A stretch of 44,276 nt of DNA from assembly GCA_013360585.1 (NCBI GenBank), contig JABWBH010000041.1, positions 1-44,276 on the forward strand, written 5' to 3'. A program made the translations under genes and the position numbers. The notes beneath the pieces were generated by a model, which did no database searches, was not told where the DNA came from, and saw only the letters and a program-made list of their open reading frames with translations. Of this stretch, positions 17,821-30,194 are shown piece by piece (position 1 is the first letter of the stretch; each line of letters begins with the position of its first letter). Source of the stretch: Phycisphaerae bacterium (GTDB lineage: Bacteria; Planctomycetota; Phycisphaerae; UBA1845).

Positions 17821-17822
<2 letters not shown>
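17781..17822. repeat. Six-unit 7-bp tandem repeat
   Basis: Six consecutive units with the consensus CATTCCG/CATTCTG: CATTCCG, CATCCCG, CACTCTG, CATTCCG, CATTCTG, CATTCTC. The array overlaps the first two bases of the complement of the stop codon of the upstream pilB-like gene. It is the cleanest of the heptad arrays in the window. Confidence 0.85.
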
Positions 17823-19536
<1,714 letters not shown>

Positions 19537-19835
19537 GGCGGATGATGATAGTAACCCGCTCTCACGTCGGCAAACCGCCGATGCCCACTCTCACCAAAAA
19601 CCCGGCCTCGCCCGGCGACCCGGAGACGGCCGGTCGCTCGCGCCGGGACACGATTCGCACCGTCTCCCGCCTCTTGTCCGGGTTGGAACACACGGAGGAG
19701 GATCGTGGACGCAAGCCTGCCCGCAGGTTGACCGGACCACGGGGTTTCGTCGATGCTCACGAAGCACGCCCGCATGCACCGCGGACGCCGGGCAAGGCGC
19801 AAGCGGCTCGGACCACGACGCTTTTGAGCACAGAA

Positions 19836-20915
19836 ATGACGCCGGACGGCCTTTTTGAGCACACGCCTGAGACGCTCGCGGCGCTGTTGCGCGAGCGTGG
19901 CGAGCCGCCGTTTCGCGCCAGGCAGATCCTGGAGTGGGTCTACCGGAAAGGCGCCGAAACCTACGACAGAATGAGCAACCTCCCGCAGGCGCTGCGCCAG
20001 ACGCTGGCGGAAACGCTGCCGGTTTACCGGTCTGCGGTGACCGCACAACAGGCTTCCTCGGACGGAACCGTCAAGCTCCTTTTGACCTGGGACGACGGCG
20101 CGACCAGCGAGTGCGTGATGATTCCGGACGGCGACCGCCGGACGGCCTGCATCTCGACGCAGGTCGGCTGTCCCGTGAAATGCGTCTTCTGCGCAAGCGG
20201 GATCGGCGGACTCCAACGCCAGTTGACCCGCGGTCAGATCGTCGAGCAGGCGATGCGCGTGCGGGCGGTCTGCGAACCCGACACGAGGCTGTCGAACGTC
20301 GTTTTCATGGGGCTGGGCGAACCGCTGGCGAATTACGAAGCGACGGTCGCCGCGGTGCGGGCGATCAACGCCCCGTGGGGGATGGAGATCGGGGCCCGGA
20401 AGATCACGATCAGCACGGTGGGCGTACCGAAGGGCATTCGCCGCCTCGCCGAGGAGCAGCTCCAGATCACGCTGGCGATTTCGCTGCATGCCCCGAACGA
20501 CGAACTGCGCCGGCGGATCATTCCCTGGGCGGAGGCGATCGGAATCGACGAACTGGTGGACGCGGCCAACGTCTACTTCCGCTCGACCGGGCGGGAAGTC
20601 ACGCTGGAGTACATCCTCCTCGGCGGAGTCAACGATCAGGCGGAACACGCGAAGGAGTTGGCCGTCGTCGCGCGGCGCATGCGCAGCAACGTGAACCTGA
20701 TCCGTTATAACCCCGTGGAGGGGCTTCCCTATCAACGACCGGCGGCGGAGGATGCTGAGCGTTTCCAGGCGATCCTGCGCCGGGAGGGCGTGAACACGCA
20801 CATGCGCCGAAGCCGAGGACTGGACATCGACGCGGCCTGCGGTCAGTTGCGGCGTCGGGAGGCGTCCTCCGGAACGGTCATGCTGGCCACGAGGCTCGAA
20901 ACGGGCGGACCCTGA
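19836..20915 (+). CDS. rlmN: 23S rRNA (adenine2503-C2)-methyltransferase / tRNA (adenine37-C2)-methyltransferase RlmN
   Basis: A radical-SAM enzyme of 359 residues, the usual family length, from ATG 19836. The 98 codons open upstream have no family features. The N-terminal part (RGEPPFRARQILEWVYRKGA) is the usual RlmN accessory domain. The iron-sulfur triad is CPVKCVFC in VGCPVKCVFCASG. The family motifs VFMGLGEPLANYE, ITISTVGVPKGIRRLA and SLHAPNDELR are intact. The C-terminal catalytic cysteine lies in GLDIDAACGQL. The enzyme adds a methyl group to C2 of A2503 in 23S rRNA and A37 in some tRNAs. The 300 bases between it and the divergent pilB-like gene contain no other gene I can support. Confidence 0.95.
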   Translation: MTPDGLFEHTPETLAALLRERGEPPFRARQILEWVYRKGAETYDRMSNLPQALRQTLAETLPVYRSAVTAQQASSDGTVKLLLTWDDGATSECVMIPDGDRRTACISTQVGCPVKCVFCASGIGGLQRQLTRGQIVEQAMRVRAVCEPDTRLSNVVFMGLGEPLANYEATVAAVRAINAPWGMEIGARKITISTVGVPKGIRRLAEEQLQITLAISLHAPNDELRRRIIPWAEAIGIDELVDAANVYFRSTGREVTLEYILLGGVNDQAEHAKELAVVARRMRSNVNLIRYNPVEGLPYQRPAAEDAERFQAILRREGVNTHMRRSRGLDIDAACGQLRRREASSGTVMLATRLETGGP

Positions 20916-21007
20916 GATTCCGGCGGGGGAGTCGAGGGCGGTAAGCCTTCGCCGGGGTCCGGTTCCGTAGTCGCCGCCGTCCTTTGCGGAATCTTTGTAC
21001 GAGGGGC

Positions 21008-21036
21008 TTGACACGGCCGGCGGGGTCCACTAGGCT
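21008..21036 (+). promoter_or_regulatory. Sigma70-like promoter upstream of coaE-rho
   Basis: A perfect -35 hexamer TTGACA (21008-21013) is followed, after a 17-base spacer, by TAGGCT (21031-21036), a moderate -10 match. It sits in the 330-base gap after rlmN and points at coaE and rho, about 200 bases upstream of the coaE P-loop region. No other gene was found in the gap. Confidence 0.5.
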
Positions 21037-21239
21037 TGATTGTCGATACGCGGCGAACACCCTCCATCGCAGCGCAATTGTGTCCGACGCTCCTCAGCCG
21101 TTGGCCCGCAATTCCCCGTGGATCATCCGCGTGCCGATTCGCCTTGGCGGGTGCGGGAGGTTTCGGGATCGCGATGGAGCCGAGGAGCGGGTGAAACACC
21201 GGAACGTCGCGGCAAGGCCGGGTCGGACGGGGTTGGACG

Positions 21240-21887
21240 CTGTCGCTGAAACGATCGAAACCCATCATTGGCATCGTCGGGACGATCGGCGCGGGCAAGT
21301 CCGCCGTCGCCGGTCTGCTGGCGGAGTTTGGCGCCGGCGTCATTGATTCGGATGCGGCGGCGCACGAAGTCCTTCAGGAGGAGGACGTTCGCGGAACGCT
21401 GGTGCAGTGGTGGGGTCCGCGGGTGTGTCCGGACGGGCGGGCGGTGGACCGGTCGGTCGTCGCTTCGATCGTGTTCGCGGACCCGGAGCAGTTGCGCCGG
21501 CTTGAGGGGCTTTTGTATCCGCGCATCGCCGAGCGGCGTGATGCGCAGGTGGCGCGGTTCGAGCAGAACGCGGCGATCCGGGCGATTGTGCTGGACGCTC
21601 CGAAACTGATCGAGGCGGGTCTGGACAACCAGTGTGACGCCATCGTCCTGGTGGACGCCGACCGAAACAGGCGTCTTCAGCGGCTGGCGGCGTCGCGCGG
21701 TTGGACCGAGGCGGACCTGCTGGCTCGGGAGCGCCGGCAGATTTCGGTGGACGAAAAACGGGCAAAAGCCGATGAGGTCATAATCAACGACGCCGACGTA
21801 TGCGCGCTGCGTCCCGTGGTTCGCGCGGCGTTCGAGAGAATTCTGGGGGCGTTCCATCGCGGACGTCCCGATCAAGTTCATTCATAA
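21240..21887 (+). CDS. coaE: Dephospho-CoA kinase CoaE, apparent CTG start
   Basis: The frame from about 21240 to TAA at 21885-21887 encodes about 215 residues, close to normal CoaE length. It opens (S)[19 protein letters not shown], containing the P-loop G-T-I-G-A-G-K-S, then [33 protein letters not shown] and [16 protein letters not shown], a near-complete set of CoaE motifs. It phosphorylates the 3'-OH of dephospho-CoA, the last step of CoA synthesis. No ATG, GTG or TTG lies in frame between the preceding in-frame stop (21192-21194) and the P-loop; only CTG at 21240 and 21246 are available. Either a CTG start is used or a small indel hides the true start, for instance the out-of-frame TTG at 21233. 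Confidence 0.88.
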   Translation: MSLKRSKPIIGIVGTIGAGKSAVAGLLAEFGAGVIDSDAAAHEVLQEEDVRGTLVQWWGPRVCPDGRAVDRSVVASIVFADPEQLRRLEGLLYPRIAERRDAQVARFEQNAAIRAIVLDAPKLIEAGLDNQCDAIVLVDADRNRRLQRLAASRGWTEADLLARERRQISVDEKRAKADEVIINDADVCALRPVVRAAFERILGAFHRGRPDQVHS

Positions 21888-21972
21888 ACCTGTCACTACG
21901 AACCCGGAGCGCGTCGCGGAGCGGACGCCCAGGGTCGATTCACTGACGATCAGCAACAGGAGGTTTGTTCCG

Positions 21973-23478
21973 ATGGCGAAAGCCGGAACCGATAGAGGTC
22001 GCAACAATGCCCGCCGGGGCCCGTCTCCCAACCGTGGGGGGCATCGTCCCCGACCCAAAACGCTCGCCCGTCATGACGACGACGGCGTACACACGATGCA
22101 GGATATCGACGAGCCGGCGCCCCCGCCGTCCGTGTCGGCTCCCGAGGGTGCCGCGCCGCCGGCGGAAGGCGGAACGCCCGGCGTCGATGAAACGCACGCC
22201 AAGTACGAGGAAGTCAAACGCGGCAACATCCACATCACGCAGCTTCAGCAGATGCCGGTCAACGACCTGCATGAACTGGCGCGCCAGGAAGGTCTGGAAG
22301 ACTACACCGGACTGAAAAAGCAGGATCTGATCTTCCGCATCATTCAGACGCGGGTGAACCGCAACGGCATGATGTACGGCGAAGGCGTCCTGGAGATCCT
22401 CCAGGACGGCTTCGGGTTCCTGCGGTCACCCGAGTACAACTACCTTCCCGGTCCGGACGACATCTACATCAGCCCCTCGCAGATCCGCCGCTTCGGACTG
22501 AAGACCGGGCACATCGTCTCGGGGCAGATCCGTCCGCCGAAGGAGTCCGAGCGGTATTTCGCCCTGCTGAGGGTCGAAGCGATCAACTACGCCGACCCCG
22601 AGCTGGTGATGGAGAAGACCAACTTTGAGGACCTGACCCCGCTGCACCCCGAGGAGCGGATCATCCTTGAGACCACGACGCAGGAACTCAACATGCGCGT
22701 CGTGGACCTGGTCACGCCGATCGGCAAGGGACAGCGCATGCTCATCGTCGCCCCGCCGCGCACCGGAAAGACCGTCCTGCTCCAGAAGATCGCCAACGCC
22801 ATCTCGCATAACCACCCCGAGTGTCACGTCATCATTCTCCTGATCGACGAGCGCCCGGAGGAAGTGACCGAGATGAAGCGGCACACGCAGGCCCAGGTGA
22901 TCAGCTCGACGTTCGACGAGCCGGCCTCGCGGCACGTGCAGGTGGCTGAGATGGTGATCGAGAACGCCCGCCGCCTCGTCGAGTGGGGCAAGGACGTGGT
23001 CATCCTGCTGGATTCGATCACGCGCCTGGCGCGGGCGCACAACACGGAGATGCCGCACTCGGGCAAAATCCTGTCGGGCGGCATCGACGCGAACGCCCTT
23101 CAGAAACCGAAGCGTTTCTTCGGCGCCGCGCGAAACATCGAAGAGGGCGGAAGCCTCACGATCATCGGCACGGCCCTGGTGGACACGGGATCGAAGATGG
23201 ACGAGGTCATCTTCGAGGAGTTCAAGGGCACCGGCAACAGCGAGTTGCACCTGGACCGCCGCCTCGTGGACAAGCGCGTCTGGCCGGCGATCGACATCCC
23301 GGCGTCGGGCACGCGCAAGGAGGAACTGCTGCTGGATCCGAAGGAGCTGGAGCTGGTCTTCCGCCTGCGCCGCGTGACGAGCGATATGAACCCGGTCGAG
23401 GCGATGGAGCTCCTGACGGCGCGCCTCAGCAAGGTCCGCACCAACCGCGAGTTCCTGATGACGATGAACCTGGCGTAG
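21973..23478 (+). CDS. rho: Transcription termination factor Rho
   Basis: A 501-residue protein; AGGAGG lies nine bases before ATG 21973. Residues 1-80 are a low-complexity, basic then Pro/Ala/Glu-rich extension. The helical N-terminal domain follows ([20 protein letters not shown]), then the RNA-binding cold-shock-like domain ([20 protein letters not shown]). The ATPase has Walker A APPRTGKT at about 260-267, a conserved [29 protein letters not shown] and the Q/R-loop region [20 protein letters not shown]. Rho is a hexameric RNA helicase that ends transcription. The extension resembles the variable N-terminal insertions found in Rho of many phyla. Likely co-transcribed with coaE. Confidence 0.96.
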   Translation: MAKAGTDRGRNNARRGPSPNRGGHRPRPKTLARHDDDGVHTMQDIDEPAPPPSVSAPEGAAPPAEGGTPGVDETHAKYEEVKRGNIHITQLQQMPVNDLHELARQEGLEDYTGLKKQDLIFRIIQTRVNRNGMMYGEGVLEILQDGFGFLRSPEYNYLPGPDDIYISPSQIRRFGLKTGHIVSGQIRPPKESERYFALLRVEAINYADPELVMEKTNFEDLTPLHPEERIILETTTQELNMRVVDLVTPIGKGQRMLIVAPPRTGKTVLLQKIANAISHNHPECHVIILLIDERPEEVTEMKRHTQAQVISSTFDEPASRHVQVAEMVIENARRLVEWGKDVVILLDSITRLARAHNTEMPHSGKILSGGIDANALQKPKRFFGAARNIEEGGSLTIIGTALVDTGSKMDEVIFEEFKGTGNSELHLDRRLVDKRVWPAIDIPASGTRKEELLLDPKELELVFRLRRVTSDMNPVEAMELLTARLSKVRTNREFLMTMNLA

Positions 23479-23660
23479 CGGGAGCCGCTGACGGCGGCGC
23501 AGAACATACGAGCCTGATCGACGAGGCGCGGTTCGACCGCGCCCAGGTGTTGGTGCCCGTCCTCGGAGAGGACGACTCGGTGAACACCTCGCGGCGCCTG
23601 TTCCGCGCGGGGCGGACGACTCCTCGTTAGCAGCTCCCGGTCGTCAGCGCAAGGATCACC

Positions 23661-23687
23661 CGGCGAAATGCGCCGACGCTTTCGCCG
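23661..23687. terminator. Hairpin between convergent rho and a minus-strand gene
   Basis: CGGCGAAA pairs with TTTCGCCG around an inner GCG-CCGA-CGC stem, with one unpaired T. It sits between rho (plus) and the minus-strand gene ending at 23692. There is no T-run, so it may act as a bidirectional or Rho-assisted end signal at most. Confidence 0.35.
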
Positions 23688-23691
23688 CGGA

Positions 23692-25080
23692 TCACCCGTC
23701 GCCCGGCTTCGCGGAGGAGCGGCGATTCAGGGCCTCTTTTTTCTGTGTGTCGTTCGGCAACTTCAGCAGCCCCGGTTTGAGTCGCTCATCGAACACCTTA
23801 TCCATGAAGACCGAAAGCTCCTCCAGCCGGCGCTGACTTGCCATCAAGGCCTCTTCGTCCTCGTCGGAACGAGGTTTCCGCGTCTCCAGAAGGGCAATTC
23901 GCTCGTTGATTTCCCGAAGCTCCTTCTCGTGCTGCCCGCGGTGCTGATGGACGGCGGACACGCATTCACCGTGGTGTTTCCACGCCTTCGTCGCCTGCTC
24001 CGTGTTCAGTCTGTAGAACCCGATGAAACGGCGAACATAGGTTTCCCACAGCCCCGGCTCCCGTTTAACGGCGGCGCCCAGTCCAAAGAAACCCGCTTCA
24101 TCGACCGTGCCGGCGTATCTTTTCGGGGACACCCCCTCTTTGTGCCGACGGCGCAACTCAATCATGGCGCTGTTGTCGATCTCGCCCTGACCGACGCCGC
24201 GGGCGTATTCATCAATCGTGATCGTCTTCTTTCCATCCCACAAGCGAACCGGCTGTCCCGCTTCAACGACATGAACGCCCGCCACAAGGCCGAGGTCGGC
24301 AGGCGTCAGCTCCTGGTCATGCCAGGGCTTGTCGAAAGAGGCGAGCGTCACCACGATCCGCGCTGTGGCGTCGCCCATGAAAAAGAAAGTGGACCGAGCA
24401 GGGGACCAACGACCGTCGGCTTCTTCATACTCGGTGTCGCAACGGGTGATCTCCTGGCCGTTAACCCAGCTCGAACAGCGGACCGGCTGCATGCCGACGG
24501 CGGGATCGAGTCTCCAGATGCGCCGAATCCCCTCCCCCTCGTCATAATAGGCACTGACCTCAATGACTCCATTTGAGGATTCAGTCTCAAACCGCGTGAT
24601 GTCCTGCGGGAGATACCCGCCAGGAACTTCTGTGGCACTGGGAGCGTCGACAAAACCCAGAAGACTGATGTCCAAGAAGGGATGCAGGTTGTTGTTGTCG
24701 CGGATCTCGGCCTCAAGCGATTCTTCAATATAGTACCATTGGCGCCCGCCTGACATCAGCTTGCGATCCTCCGAAAACGCATACGGTTCCCCAGACCTGT
24801 CCGGTCCGGGAAGCCGCTGGCCCGTGGAATTGCCGCGATACACACAGATCTGATCCTCTCCGGCATACTGAGAGGAAAAGCGTCGTGTATCGTCCCGATC
24901 GATCAGGATCTGCTCCCGCTCAAACTGTGCCGTCAAGAATCGGCTCCGGCTTTCTTCAGCCGCTTTCAAGGCAGCGGGAACCTCGACAGCTTGTGCATGA
25001 CGCTCGGCATGAAAGCAGGGAAAGCAGCTCGCTGCGACAAACAAACCGGTTTGATAATGAATGAACAATCTCATGTTCAA
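23692..25080 (-). CDS. Secreted protein of unknown function
   Basis: A 462-residue protein. The N-terminus, [20 protein letters not shown] then PCFHA, fits a signal peptide, with a second ATG two codons in. The middle, roughly residues 60-280, is a mixed beta-rich region ([38 protein letters not shown]). The C-terminal 130 residues are highly charged and helical ([39 protein letters not shown]), like a coiled coil. The base composition is lower in GC than in the flanking housekeeping genes. No catalytic motif or family recognised. It converges on rho. Confidence 0.7.
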   Translation of the reverse strand: MNMRLFIHYQTGLFVAASCFPCFHAERHAQAVEVPAALKAAEESRSRFLTAQFEREQILIDRDDTRRFSSQYAGEDQICVYRGNSTGQRLPGPDRSGEPYAFSEDRKLMSGGRQWYYIEESLEAEIRDNNNLHPFLDISLLGFVDAPSATEVPGGYLPQDITRFETESSNGVIEVSAYYDEGEGIRRIWRLDPAVGMQPVRCSSWVNGQEITRCDTEYEEADGRWSPARSTFFFMGDATARIVVTLASFDKPWHDQELTPADLGLVAGVHVVEAGQPVRLWDGKKTITIDEYARGVGQGEIDNSAMIELRRRHKEGVSPKRYAGTVDEAGFFGLGAAVKREPGLWETYVRRFIGFYRLNTEQATKAWKHHGECVSAVHQHRGQHEKELREINERIALLETRKPRSDEDEEALMASQRRLEELSVFMDKVFDERLKPGLLKLPNDTQKKEALNRRSSAKPGDG

Positions 25081-25232
25081 AGTCGCCTTCTCATTGCATG
25101 CTGAGTCCTCTCACTTGAAGCTGCCCGACGGCTTTGAGGCGTTCAGCAGTGCGGGGAGAATCAAGCGAGCATTGACGGATGAATGCATTGAATAGCCGGG
25201 AATAACCGGCTTCAACTCGAACGCTCGGAGGT

Positions 25233-25622
25233 TCAGCCTACGGGATCGCCTTCGCATGAAACTGGAGGATCATCATAATAAATCAGCGTCTCTATGGAAT
25301 ACTCGCCAAGCATGATTATCCCTGGTTTGTAATTATCGTATCCCATGCACGTCAGGCCTGCGATCGGTACACAGGTCCATTCCTGGAAACAAGGGCTCCA
25401 GGTCGTACCGATTACATATCCATCCCCGGATACGAAATGCCGTTTCACCTGGAGCGGAACGTGGCGATTGGAGCAGGATCCCTCAACGCAATGGCAAACG
25501 ACCGCAAAGGTGCAAGCATTAGGCGCATCGATCAGACCGCGCATTTCGTCGTAGGCGCTCGCAGGATCCATCGCCGCGACAATGCCGATACCGCACGCGA
25601 AACCCATCCATAATCTGCTCAT
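25233..25622 (-). CDS. Small secreted cysteine-rich protein
   Basis: A 129-residue protein with a full AGGAGGTGA ribosome site nine bases before ATG 25622. A signal peptide covers MSRLWMGFACGIGIVAAMDP to about ASA. The mature part contains eight cysteines (including VVCHCVEGSCSN and TCVPIAGLTCMG), suggesting disulfide bonds in the exported protein. It has aromatic and Pro residues but no recognised domain. The next gene downstream on the same strand is the unknown secreted protein at 23692-25080, 150 bases away, so the two may form a pair. Function unknown. Confidence 0.7.
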   Translation of the reverse strand: MSRLWMGFACGIGIVAAMDPASAYDEMRGLIDAPNACTFAVVCHCVEGSCSNRHVPLQVKRHFVSGDGYVIGTTWSPCFQEWTCVPIAGLTCMGYDNYKPGIIMLGEYSIETLIYYDDPPVSCEGDPVG

Positions 25623-25800
25623 CGTGCTTCACCTCCTATGATTCTGAGCCTCATATCGCGTTCGCCTGGCGAGCAGGCTCGACGCTCTCCCCATGCCTTT
25701 CGTTCCACCTGATCGGACCGGTGAGTTTCCCAACGCGATGCTCGGTGGATCGTACCTCTATAGATTGTACACCCATTCCGGGGGGGAGGGGGGCAAGTGA

Positions 25801-25827
25801 GAAAACGGGTTTTCGCAAAAAAACCGG
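25801..25827 (-). terminator. Possible intrinsic terminator of the DUF255 gene
   Basis: On the minus strand, CCGGTTTT pairs with AAAACCCG (one bulged C) and is followed at once by TTTTC. It lies about 100 bases downstream of the DUF255-like gene's stop (25926), on the same strand, which fits a simple hairpin-plus-T-run terminator. Part of the stem is T-rich, so the hairpin is not strong. Confidence 0.45.
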
Positions 25828-25925
25828 ATGTGCTCTGTTCCGGGCGGGTGAGACGGAGCCTGGTACACTGGGAATTCCTGAAGTTTTGTCGCTTTCCGGA
25901 CAGGCAACGCGCCACAAGCTTCAGA

Positions 25926-28166
25926 TTAACGGCCGATCCTGCTCATCATCTCCTGCGGGTCCGTCGTCGGGGCGGCGCAGGCGAAGTTGCGGCAGACGTA
26001 GGCGGTCGCTTTCCCGTCGATCGGTTTCTGCGCCGCGGTGAAGGGCGCAAGGCGCGTGATCGGCGGCGCGTCGGGGGCGTCCGGACGGAGGAGCACGACG
26101 GCGTTCGGGTGGAAGCCGCGGTTAAGCGCGCCGAGCATCGCCCGCGTGTCGGCGGCGTCCGGTTTTCCGGCGATCACGACTTCGTACGCCGGACCGAGGG
26201 CGAAATCCGCGGCGCAGAGGAACTGCGTGAACGCCATCGGAGCGCGGCGCGCTGTCCCGGCGAAACCCGTCGCAGTGCGCAAGGCCAGAGCTTCGAGCGC
26301 CGGGTCGCCCGTGAGGCGCGCCAGCCGCAGCAGGTTCAGCGCAGACACGGAATTTCCCGAGGGCAACGCGCCGTCGTACAACTCCTTCGGGCGCGCGATC
26401 AGCTTCTCTGCGTCCGCGGCGGTGAGGAAGAATCCGCCGTGCTCCGCATCGCCGAACTGAGCGGTCTGCACGCGCTGAAGCTCGATCGCCGCTTCGAGAT
26501 ACCGCACGTCAAACGTCGTCTCATAAAGCTCGATCAACCCCCAGATGAGATAGGCGTAGTCGTCGAGGTGGGCGGGAAGACCCGCGTCGCCCTCGCGGTA
26601 GCGCTTCAGGAGGCGGCCGTCCTCGCGGCGCAGGCGGGTCAGCACGAAATCGGCGGCGCGGCGGGCGGCGTCGGCGTAGCGCGGCTCATCGAGGGCCCGG
26701 GAAGCGATCGAGGCGGCCGCGATCATCAGGCCGTTCCAGTCCGTGAGAACCTTGTCGTCCTTGTAAGGGGGAATTCGCTTCCGGCGGGTTTCAAAGAGCC
26801 TGTTCCGGAGGCGTTCGGAGCGCGAGCGCAGCTCGTCCTCCGACGTCTTCAGCTCCGCCGCAACGGCGCTGAGCGACCGGGCGAGATGTAAGATGTTCGT
26901 GCGCGGGGGAGTATGCGGGTTGGTGAAGTTGCCGTCCGGGTGGAGGTTCCAGATCGCCGCGGCAACGCGGGCGTCGTCCTCGCCGAGGGCGGCGCGGACT
27001 TCCTCCGCCGTCCAGAGATAGAACCTGCCCTCGACGCCCTCGCTGTCGGCGTCCTCGGCGCTGTAGAAAGCGCCCTCGGGCGAGGTCATGTCGCGCAGGA
27101 CGTAGGTCATCACCTCCCGCACCGTCCGCGCATACTCGGACTTGCCGGTCGCCTGATGCGCCTCGGTGTAGGCGATGAGCAGCAGGGCCTGATCGTAGAG
27201 CATTTTCTCGAAGTGCGGGACGAGCCAGTCCGCGTCGGTAGAGTAGCGGTGAAAGCCGAACCCGAGGTGATCGTAAATGCCCCCCGCGGCCATCGCGGAC
27301 AGCGTGCGCTCGACGAAGTTAAGCGCCGCCGCGTCACCGGACCGCTTCCACCATCGGAGCAGAAAGGTCAGGTGATGCGGGGTAGGGAACTTCGGAGCGT
27401 CGCCGAAACCGCCGCGCTCGGCGTCAAACCGACCGGCGAGCTGGCGGAAGCCGAGGGTGAGCGTCTCAGCGTCGATCTCGCCCGCGTCCGGCGCCGCGTC
27501 GCGCGCGGCGGTCTGCTCGGCGATCTGCCGGGCGACGGTCTCGACGTCGCCGCGTCGCGTGCGCCAGACTTCGGCGATCTGCGGCAGGACACGGAGCATC
27601 CCCGCGCGGCCGAAGCGATCCTCGCGCGGGAGGTAAGTGGCGGCGAAGAAGGGGCGCTGATCGGGCGTCATGAGGATCGTGAGCGGCCAACCGCCGCTTC
27701 CGGTCATCGCCTGACAGACGCTCATGTAGACCGCATCGACGTCCGGACGCTCCTCCCGATCCACCTTGACGCAGATGAAGTCGCGGTTGAGCAGTGCGGC
27801 GACGTCGTCGGCCTCGAACGACTCGTGCTCCATCACGTGGCACCAGTGACAGGTCGAGTATCCGATCGAGAGGAACACGGGTTTGTCCTCCGCGCGGGCG
27901 CGGGCGAAGGCTTCGTCGCCCCAGGGGAACCAGTCCACCGGATTGCCGGCGTGCTGAAGGAGGTAGGGACTTTTCTCGAAGACAAGGCGATTGAAGTCCG
28001 GTCCGCCGTCGGGCGGCAGTTTCCGGCGTTCCTCCACGGAGGGGATCGGAGGACGACGCGGACCCGTTTCACCAGCTTGAAGGAAAGCGGCCATCGAAAC
28101 TCCGATCAGCGCAAGCAGCGGCATGACGGTGATGCTCCGAACGAAACCCCGCGACGCCGTCCGCAT
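25926..28166 (-). CDS. DUF255 / thioredoxin-domain protein (YyaL/SPATA20-like)
   Basis: ATG 28166 with GGAG ten bases upstream gives 746 residues; the 105 codons open further upstream are unlike protein. A signal peptide is present ([20 protein letters not shown]). Residues about 55-220 form the thioredoxin-like DUF255 domain: [29 protein letters not shown] and the CxxC in [15 protein letters not shown] (Cys106, Cys109). The remainder is an alpha/alpha-toroid of the six-hairpin glycosidase type, with motifs such as [35 protein letters not shown] and [13 protein letters not shown]. This matches the widespread YyaL family of unknown physiological role. A signal peptide is unusual, since most relatives seem cytosolic. 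Diverges from the flippase-like gene. Confidence 0.92.
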   Translation of the reverse strand: MRTASRGFVRSITVMPLLALIGVSMAAFLQAGETGPRRPPIPSVEERRKLPPDGGPDFNRLVFEKSPYLLQHAGNPVDWFPWGDEAFARARAEDKPVFLSIGYSTCHWCHVMEHESFEADDVAALLNRDFICVKVDREERPDVDAVYMSVCQAMTGSGGWPLTILMTPDQRPFFAATYLPREDRFGRAGMLRVLPQIAEVWRTRRGDVETVARQIAEQTAARDAAPDAGEIDAETLTLGFRQLAGRFDAERGGFGDAPKFPTPHHLTFLLRWWKRSGDAAALNFVERTLSAMAAGGIYDHLGFGFHRYSTDADWLVPHFEKMLYDQALLLIAYTEAHQATGKSEYARTVREVMTYVLRDMTSPEGAFYSAEDADSEGVEGRFYLWTAEEVRAALGEDDARVAAAIWNLHPDGNFTNPHTPPRTNILHLARSLSAVAAELKTSEDELRSRSERLRNRLFETRRKRIPPYKDDKVLTDWNGLMIAAASIASRALDEPRYADAARRAADFVLTRLRREDGRLLKRYREGDAGLPAHLDDYAYLIWGLIELYETTFDVRYLEAAIELQRVQTAQFGDAEHGGFFLTAADAEKLIARPKELYDGALPSGNSVSALNLLRLARLTGDPALEALALRTATGFAGTARRAPMAFTQFLCAADFALGPAYEVVIAGKPDAADTRAMLGALNRGFHPNAVVLLRPDAPDAPPITRLAPFTAAQKPIDGKATAYVCRNFACAAPTTDPQEMMSRIGR

Positions 28167-28314
28167 TGTCCCGGTGCTCCGCCGATAATCAACCGAAGCG
28201 GACCGCCGCCCCCCGCGCGGAAGCGTCGGAAGTTGAAGGCCTGCCTGCCGCCGCGCTTGCGAGTCGCGTCCGCGGCGTGTATCCCACCTTCGCCCGCTAA
28301 GGAACCGGAACGGC

Positions 28315-29481
28315 GTGGAGTCGAAAAGTCGCAAGAAACTGTTGTTCAACGCCCTGCGGATCGGCGTGTGCGTGGCCGGTCTGTATCTGGTCGTGCGCGG
28401 CGTGTCGTGGAGCGACGTGGCGACGCTGCCGGATGGACGCACGTTCGTCGGGCGGATCGCTGAAGACGAGGCCGCTGACACGTTCTCGGTGACGGCGTCC
28501 GGCGCCGGGCCGGTTCAGACGCTTCCGCGCACCTATCCGCCGGCGGAAGGCTCCGACAAACCGGGGAAAGCTGACATTCATTACGGGCTTCGCACGACGC
28601 TGTCGCAGGCGAAGATCGCGGTGCTGATTGCGGCGCTTTTCGTCTTCGCCCCCGGGACGTTTATTCAGGGGAAGCGTTTTCAGTGGATGCTGCGTGCTCA
28701 GCAGATCGACATCGGATACTGGGAGTCGCTGAAGCTCTGCTACGTCGGGAATTTTCTGAACTTTGCGTACGCGATCGGCGGGACGGCGGGCGACATGTAC
28801 AAGATGTACTGCGTCGCGCGGCACGCAAAACGCAAAACCGAGTCGATCATGAGCGTGCTGCTGGACCGCGTGGCGGGCCTGGTGGGGCTGGTGCTGCTGG
28901 TCGGCGTGATGGCGCTGTTCACGCCGAAGCTGGCGGCGTTCCGGCCTGTTCTGGGGGGGATCCTGCTGGCGGGCGTCGTGGGGGGCTTTCTTTATTTCTG
29001 GGGACCGGTGCGTCGTCGGGTTCCGACCGGTCTGCTGTCGCGCCTTCCGAAGATCGACTACCTGCGGAAGATTGATCAGACGGCGTGCAACCTCGTGCGG
29101 CATCGCTGGCTGACGGCCGGCGCAATCGTCTCGACGATGCTGCTTCAGGTCTTCTGCACCGGGTCTTACGTCGTGACGGCGGCGGCGCTGGGGTTTCAGA
29201 TACCGGGGATCGGGACGGTCTTCGAGTTCTTCGCCTACTTCGGTACGGGCTGGGTCATCACGGTGATTCCGATTTCGGTGCAGGGCGCGGGAGCGGTCGA
29301 ATTGTTTTATGTGGAGGTCTTCCGCGACTACGGATCGGTGTCGCAGATTCTCTGCCTGGCGCTGGCGGTGCGGGTGGTGCAGATCGTGTCGTCGCTTCCG
29401 GGCGCGGTGCTCTTTTTCCTGGGGGCGCATCATCTGCCGACGCCGCAGGAGATGGAGGCCCTTGAAGGCAGCGAGGGGTAG
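28315..29481 (+). CDS. Lysylphosphatidylglycerol synthase TM-region (UPF0104/flippase-like) protein
   Basis: A GTG-started, 388-residue integral membrane protein with several spans, including [20 protein letters not shown] near the start, [34 protein letters not shown] and [15 protein letters not shown]. The motif [20 protein letters not shown] and the later [15 protein letters not shown] and [13 protein letters not shown] fit the LPG_synthase_TM (UPF0104) family, in which relatives flip or modify polar lipids or pass on glycan precursors. A periplasmic-looking segment between the first two spans (about residues 33-95) is Gly/Pro/Thr-rich. It diverges from the DUF255-like gene. Substrate unknown. 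Confidence 0.85.
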   Translation: MESKSRKKLLFNALRIGVCVAGLYLVVRGVSWSDVATLPDGRTFVGRIAEDEAADTFSVTASGAGPVQTLPRTYPPAEGSDKPGKADIHYGLRTTLSQAKIAVLIAALFVFAPGTFIQGKRFQWMLRAQQIDIGYWESLKLCYVGNFLNFAYAIGGTAGDMYKMYCVARHAKRKTESIMSVLLDRVAGLVGLVLLVGVMALFTPKLAAFRPVLGGILLAGVVGGFLYFWGPVRRRVPTGLLSRLPKIDYLRKIDQTACNLVRHRWLTAGAIVSTMLLQVFCTGSYVVTAAALGFQIPGIGTVFEFFAYFGTGWVITVIPISVQGAGAVELFYVEVFRDYGSVSQILCLALAVRVVQIVSSLPGAVLFFLGAHHLPTPQEMEALEGSEG

Positions 29482-29573
29482 TGCGCTTTTTCGCGCCGGC
29501 ATCCCGCCTCAGAGGCGCCGTGCCCGACCTGAAACGCCTGGCGGCGCACTGCGGGAGCAGGAGAGGAGCAACG

Positions 29574-30092
29574 ATGACTGAGGGAGCGCCGCGCGTTTCG
29601 AGCCTTGAGATTCGTCCGGCGACGGTTGCCGATGTCCCGCTGATCGTCGCCTTGATCCGGGAGCTGGCGGAGTATGAGCGGCTGTCGCACGCCTGCGCGG
29701 CGACGGAGGACGCGCTGCGGCGGCATCTTTTCGGGGCGCGCCCTTTCGCCGAGGCGCTGGTGGCGGAGGTGGAAGGGCGCGGCGTGGGCTTCGCGCTTTT
29801 CTTTCACACGTTCTCGACCTTCGAGGCGGCTCCGACGTTGTACCTCGAGGATCTTTATGTTCGTCCGGAGGAGCGCCGCCGGGGCGTGGGCAAGGCGCTG
29901 CTGACGCGGCTGGCGAAGCTGGCGGTGGAGCGGGGCTGCCGGCGGTTTGAGTGGTCGGTGCTGGAGTGGAACCGCCCGGCGATCGATTTTTATGTCGGAC
30001 TGGGGGCGCGCCTGCTCGATGACTGGCGCATCTGTCGCGTGGATGGCGCGGCGCTGACCGCGCTGGCGACGGGAGCACAACGGGCGACGTAG
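29574..30092 (+). CDS. GNAT-family N-acetyltransferase
   Basis: A 172-residue protein with AGGAG five bases before ATG 29574; the frame is open upstream into the flippase-like gene but that part is not conserved-looking. Motifs: SLEIRPATVADVPLIVALIR (GNAT start), LYLEDLYVRPEERRRGVGKA (acetyl-CoA binding motif A, RRRGVGKALL) and WNRPAIDFYVGLGA (motif B). The ELAEYERL and ALFFHTFSTFEA segments resemble the diamine/thialysine acetyltransferase branch (SSAT-like), so a polyamine or similar amine is a possible acceptor, but this is a guess. It follows the flippase-like gene by 93 bases. Confidence 0.9.
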   Translation: MTEGAPRVSSLEIRPATVADVPLIVALIRELAEYERLSHACAATEDALRRHLFGARPFAEALVAEVEGRGVGFALFFHTFSTFEAAPTLYLEDLYVRPEERRRGVGKALLTRLAKLAVERGCRRFEWSVLEWNRPAIDFYVGLGARLLDDWRICRVDGAALTALATGAQRAT

Positions 30093-30148
30093 TCGCGCCC
30101 GGCCGCCTTTACGCCTCGCGCGGCGCGCCGCACAATACGCACCGGAGC

Positions 30149-30194
30149 GTACTCGAAACCCGAGTACCCGAGTCGCGAGTACCCGAGACCGAAC
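30149..30194. repeat. Degenerate 7/8-bp repeat directly before kbl
   Basis: Units GTACTCGA, AACCCGA, GTACCCGA, GTCGCGA, GTACCCGA, GACCGAAC run up to the kbl start codon. It replaces any recognisable ribosome site. A mixed 7/8 period and the alternating ACCCGA core make it a looser member of the heptad-repeat set. Confidence 0.55.

Noticed and set aside
20843-21343. A 166-residue minus-strand frame between rlmN and coaE
   Set aside because: Overlaps the rlmN 3' end and coaE 5' end and has low-complexity, Pro/Arg-rich composition. The gap has a plausible plus-strand promoter instead.
25619-25917. Two overlapping minus-strand frames of about 90-100 residues ahead of the small secreted gene
   Set aside because: No ribosome site, no domain, and they lie across a region with a probable terminator and the real gene's ribosome site.
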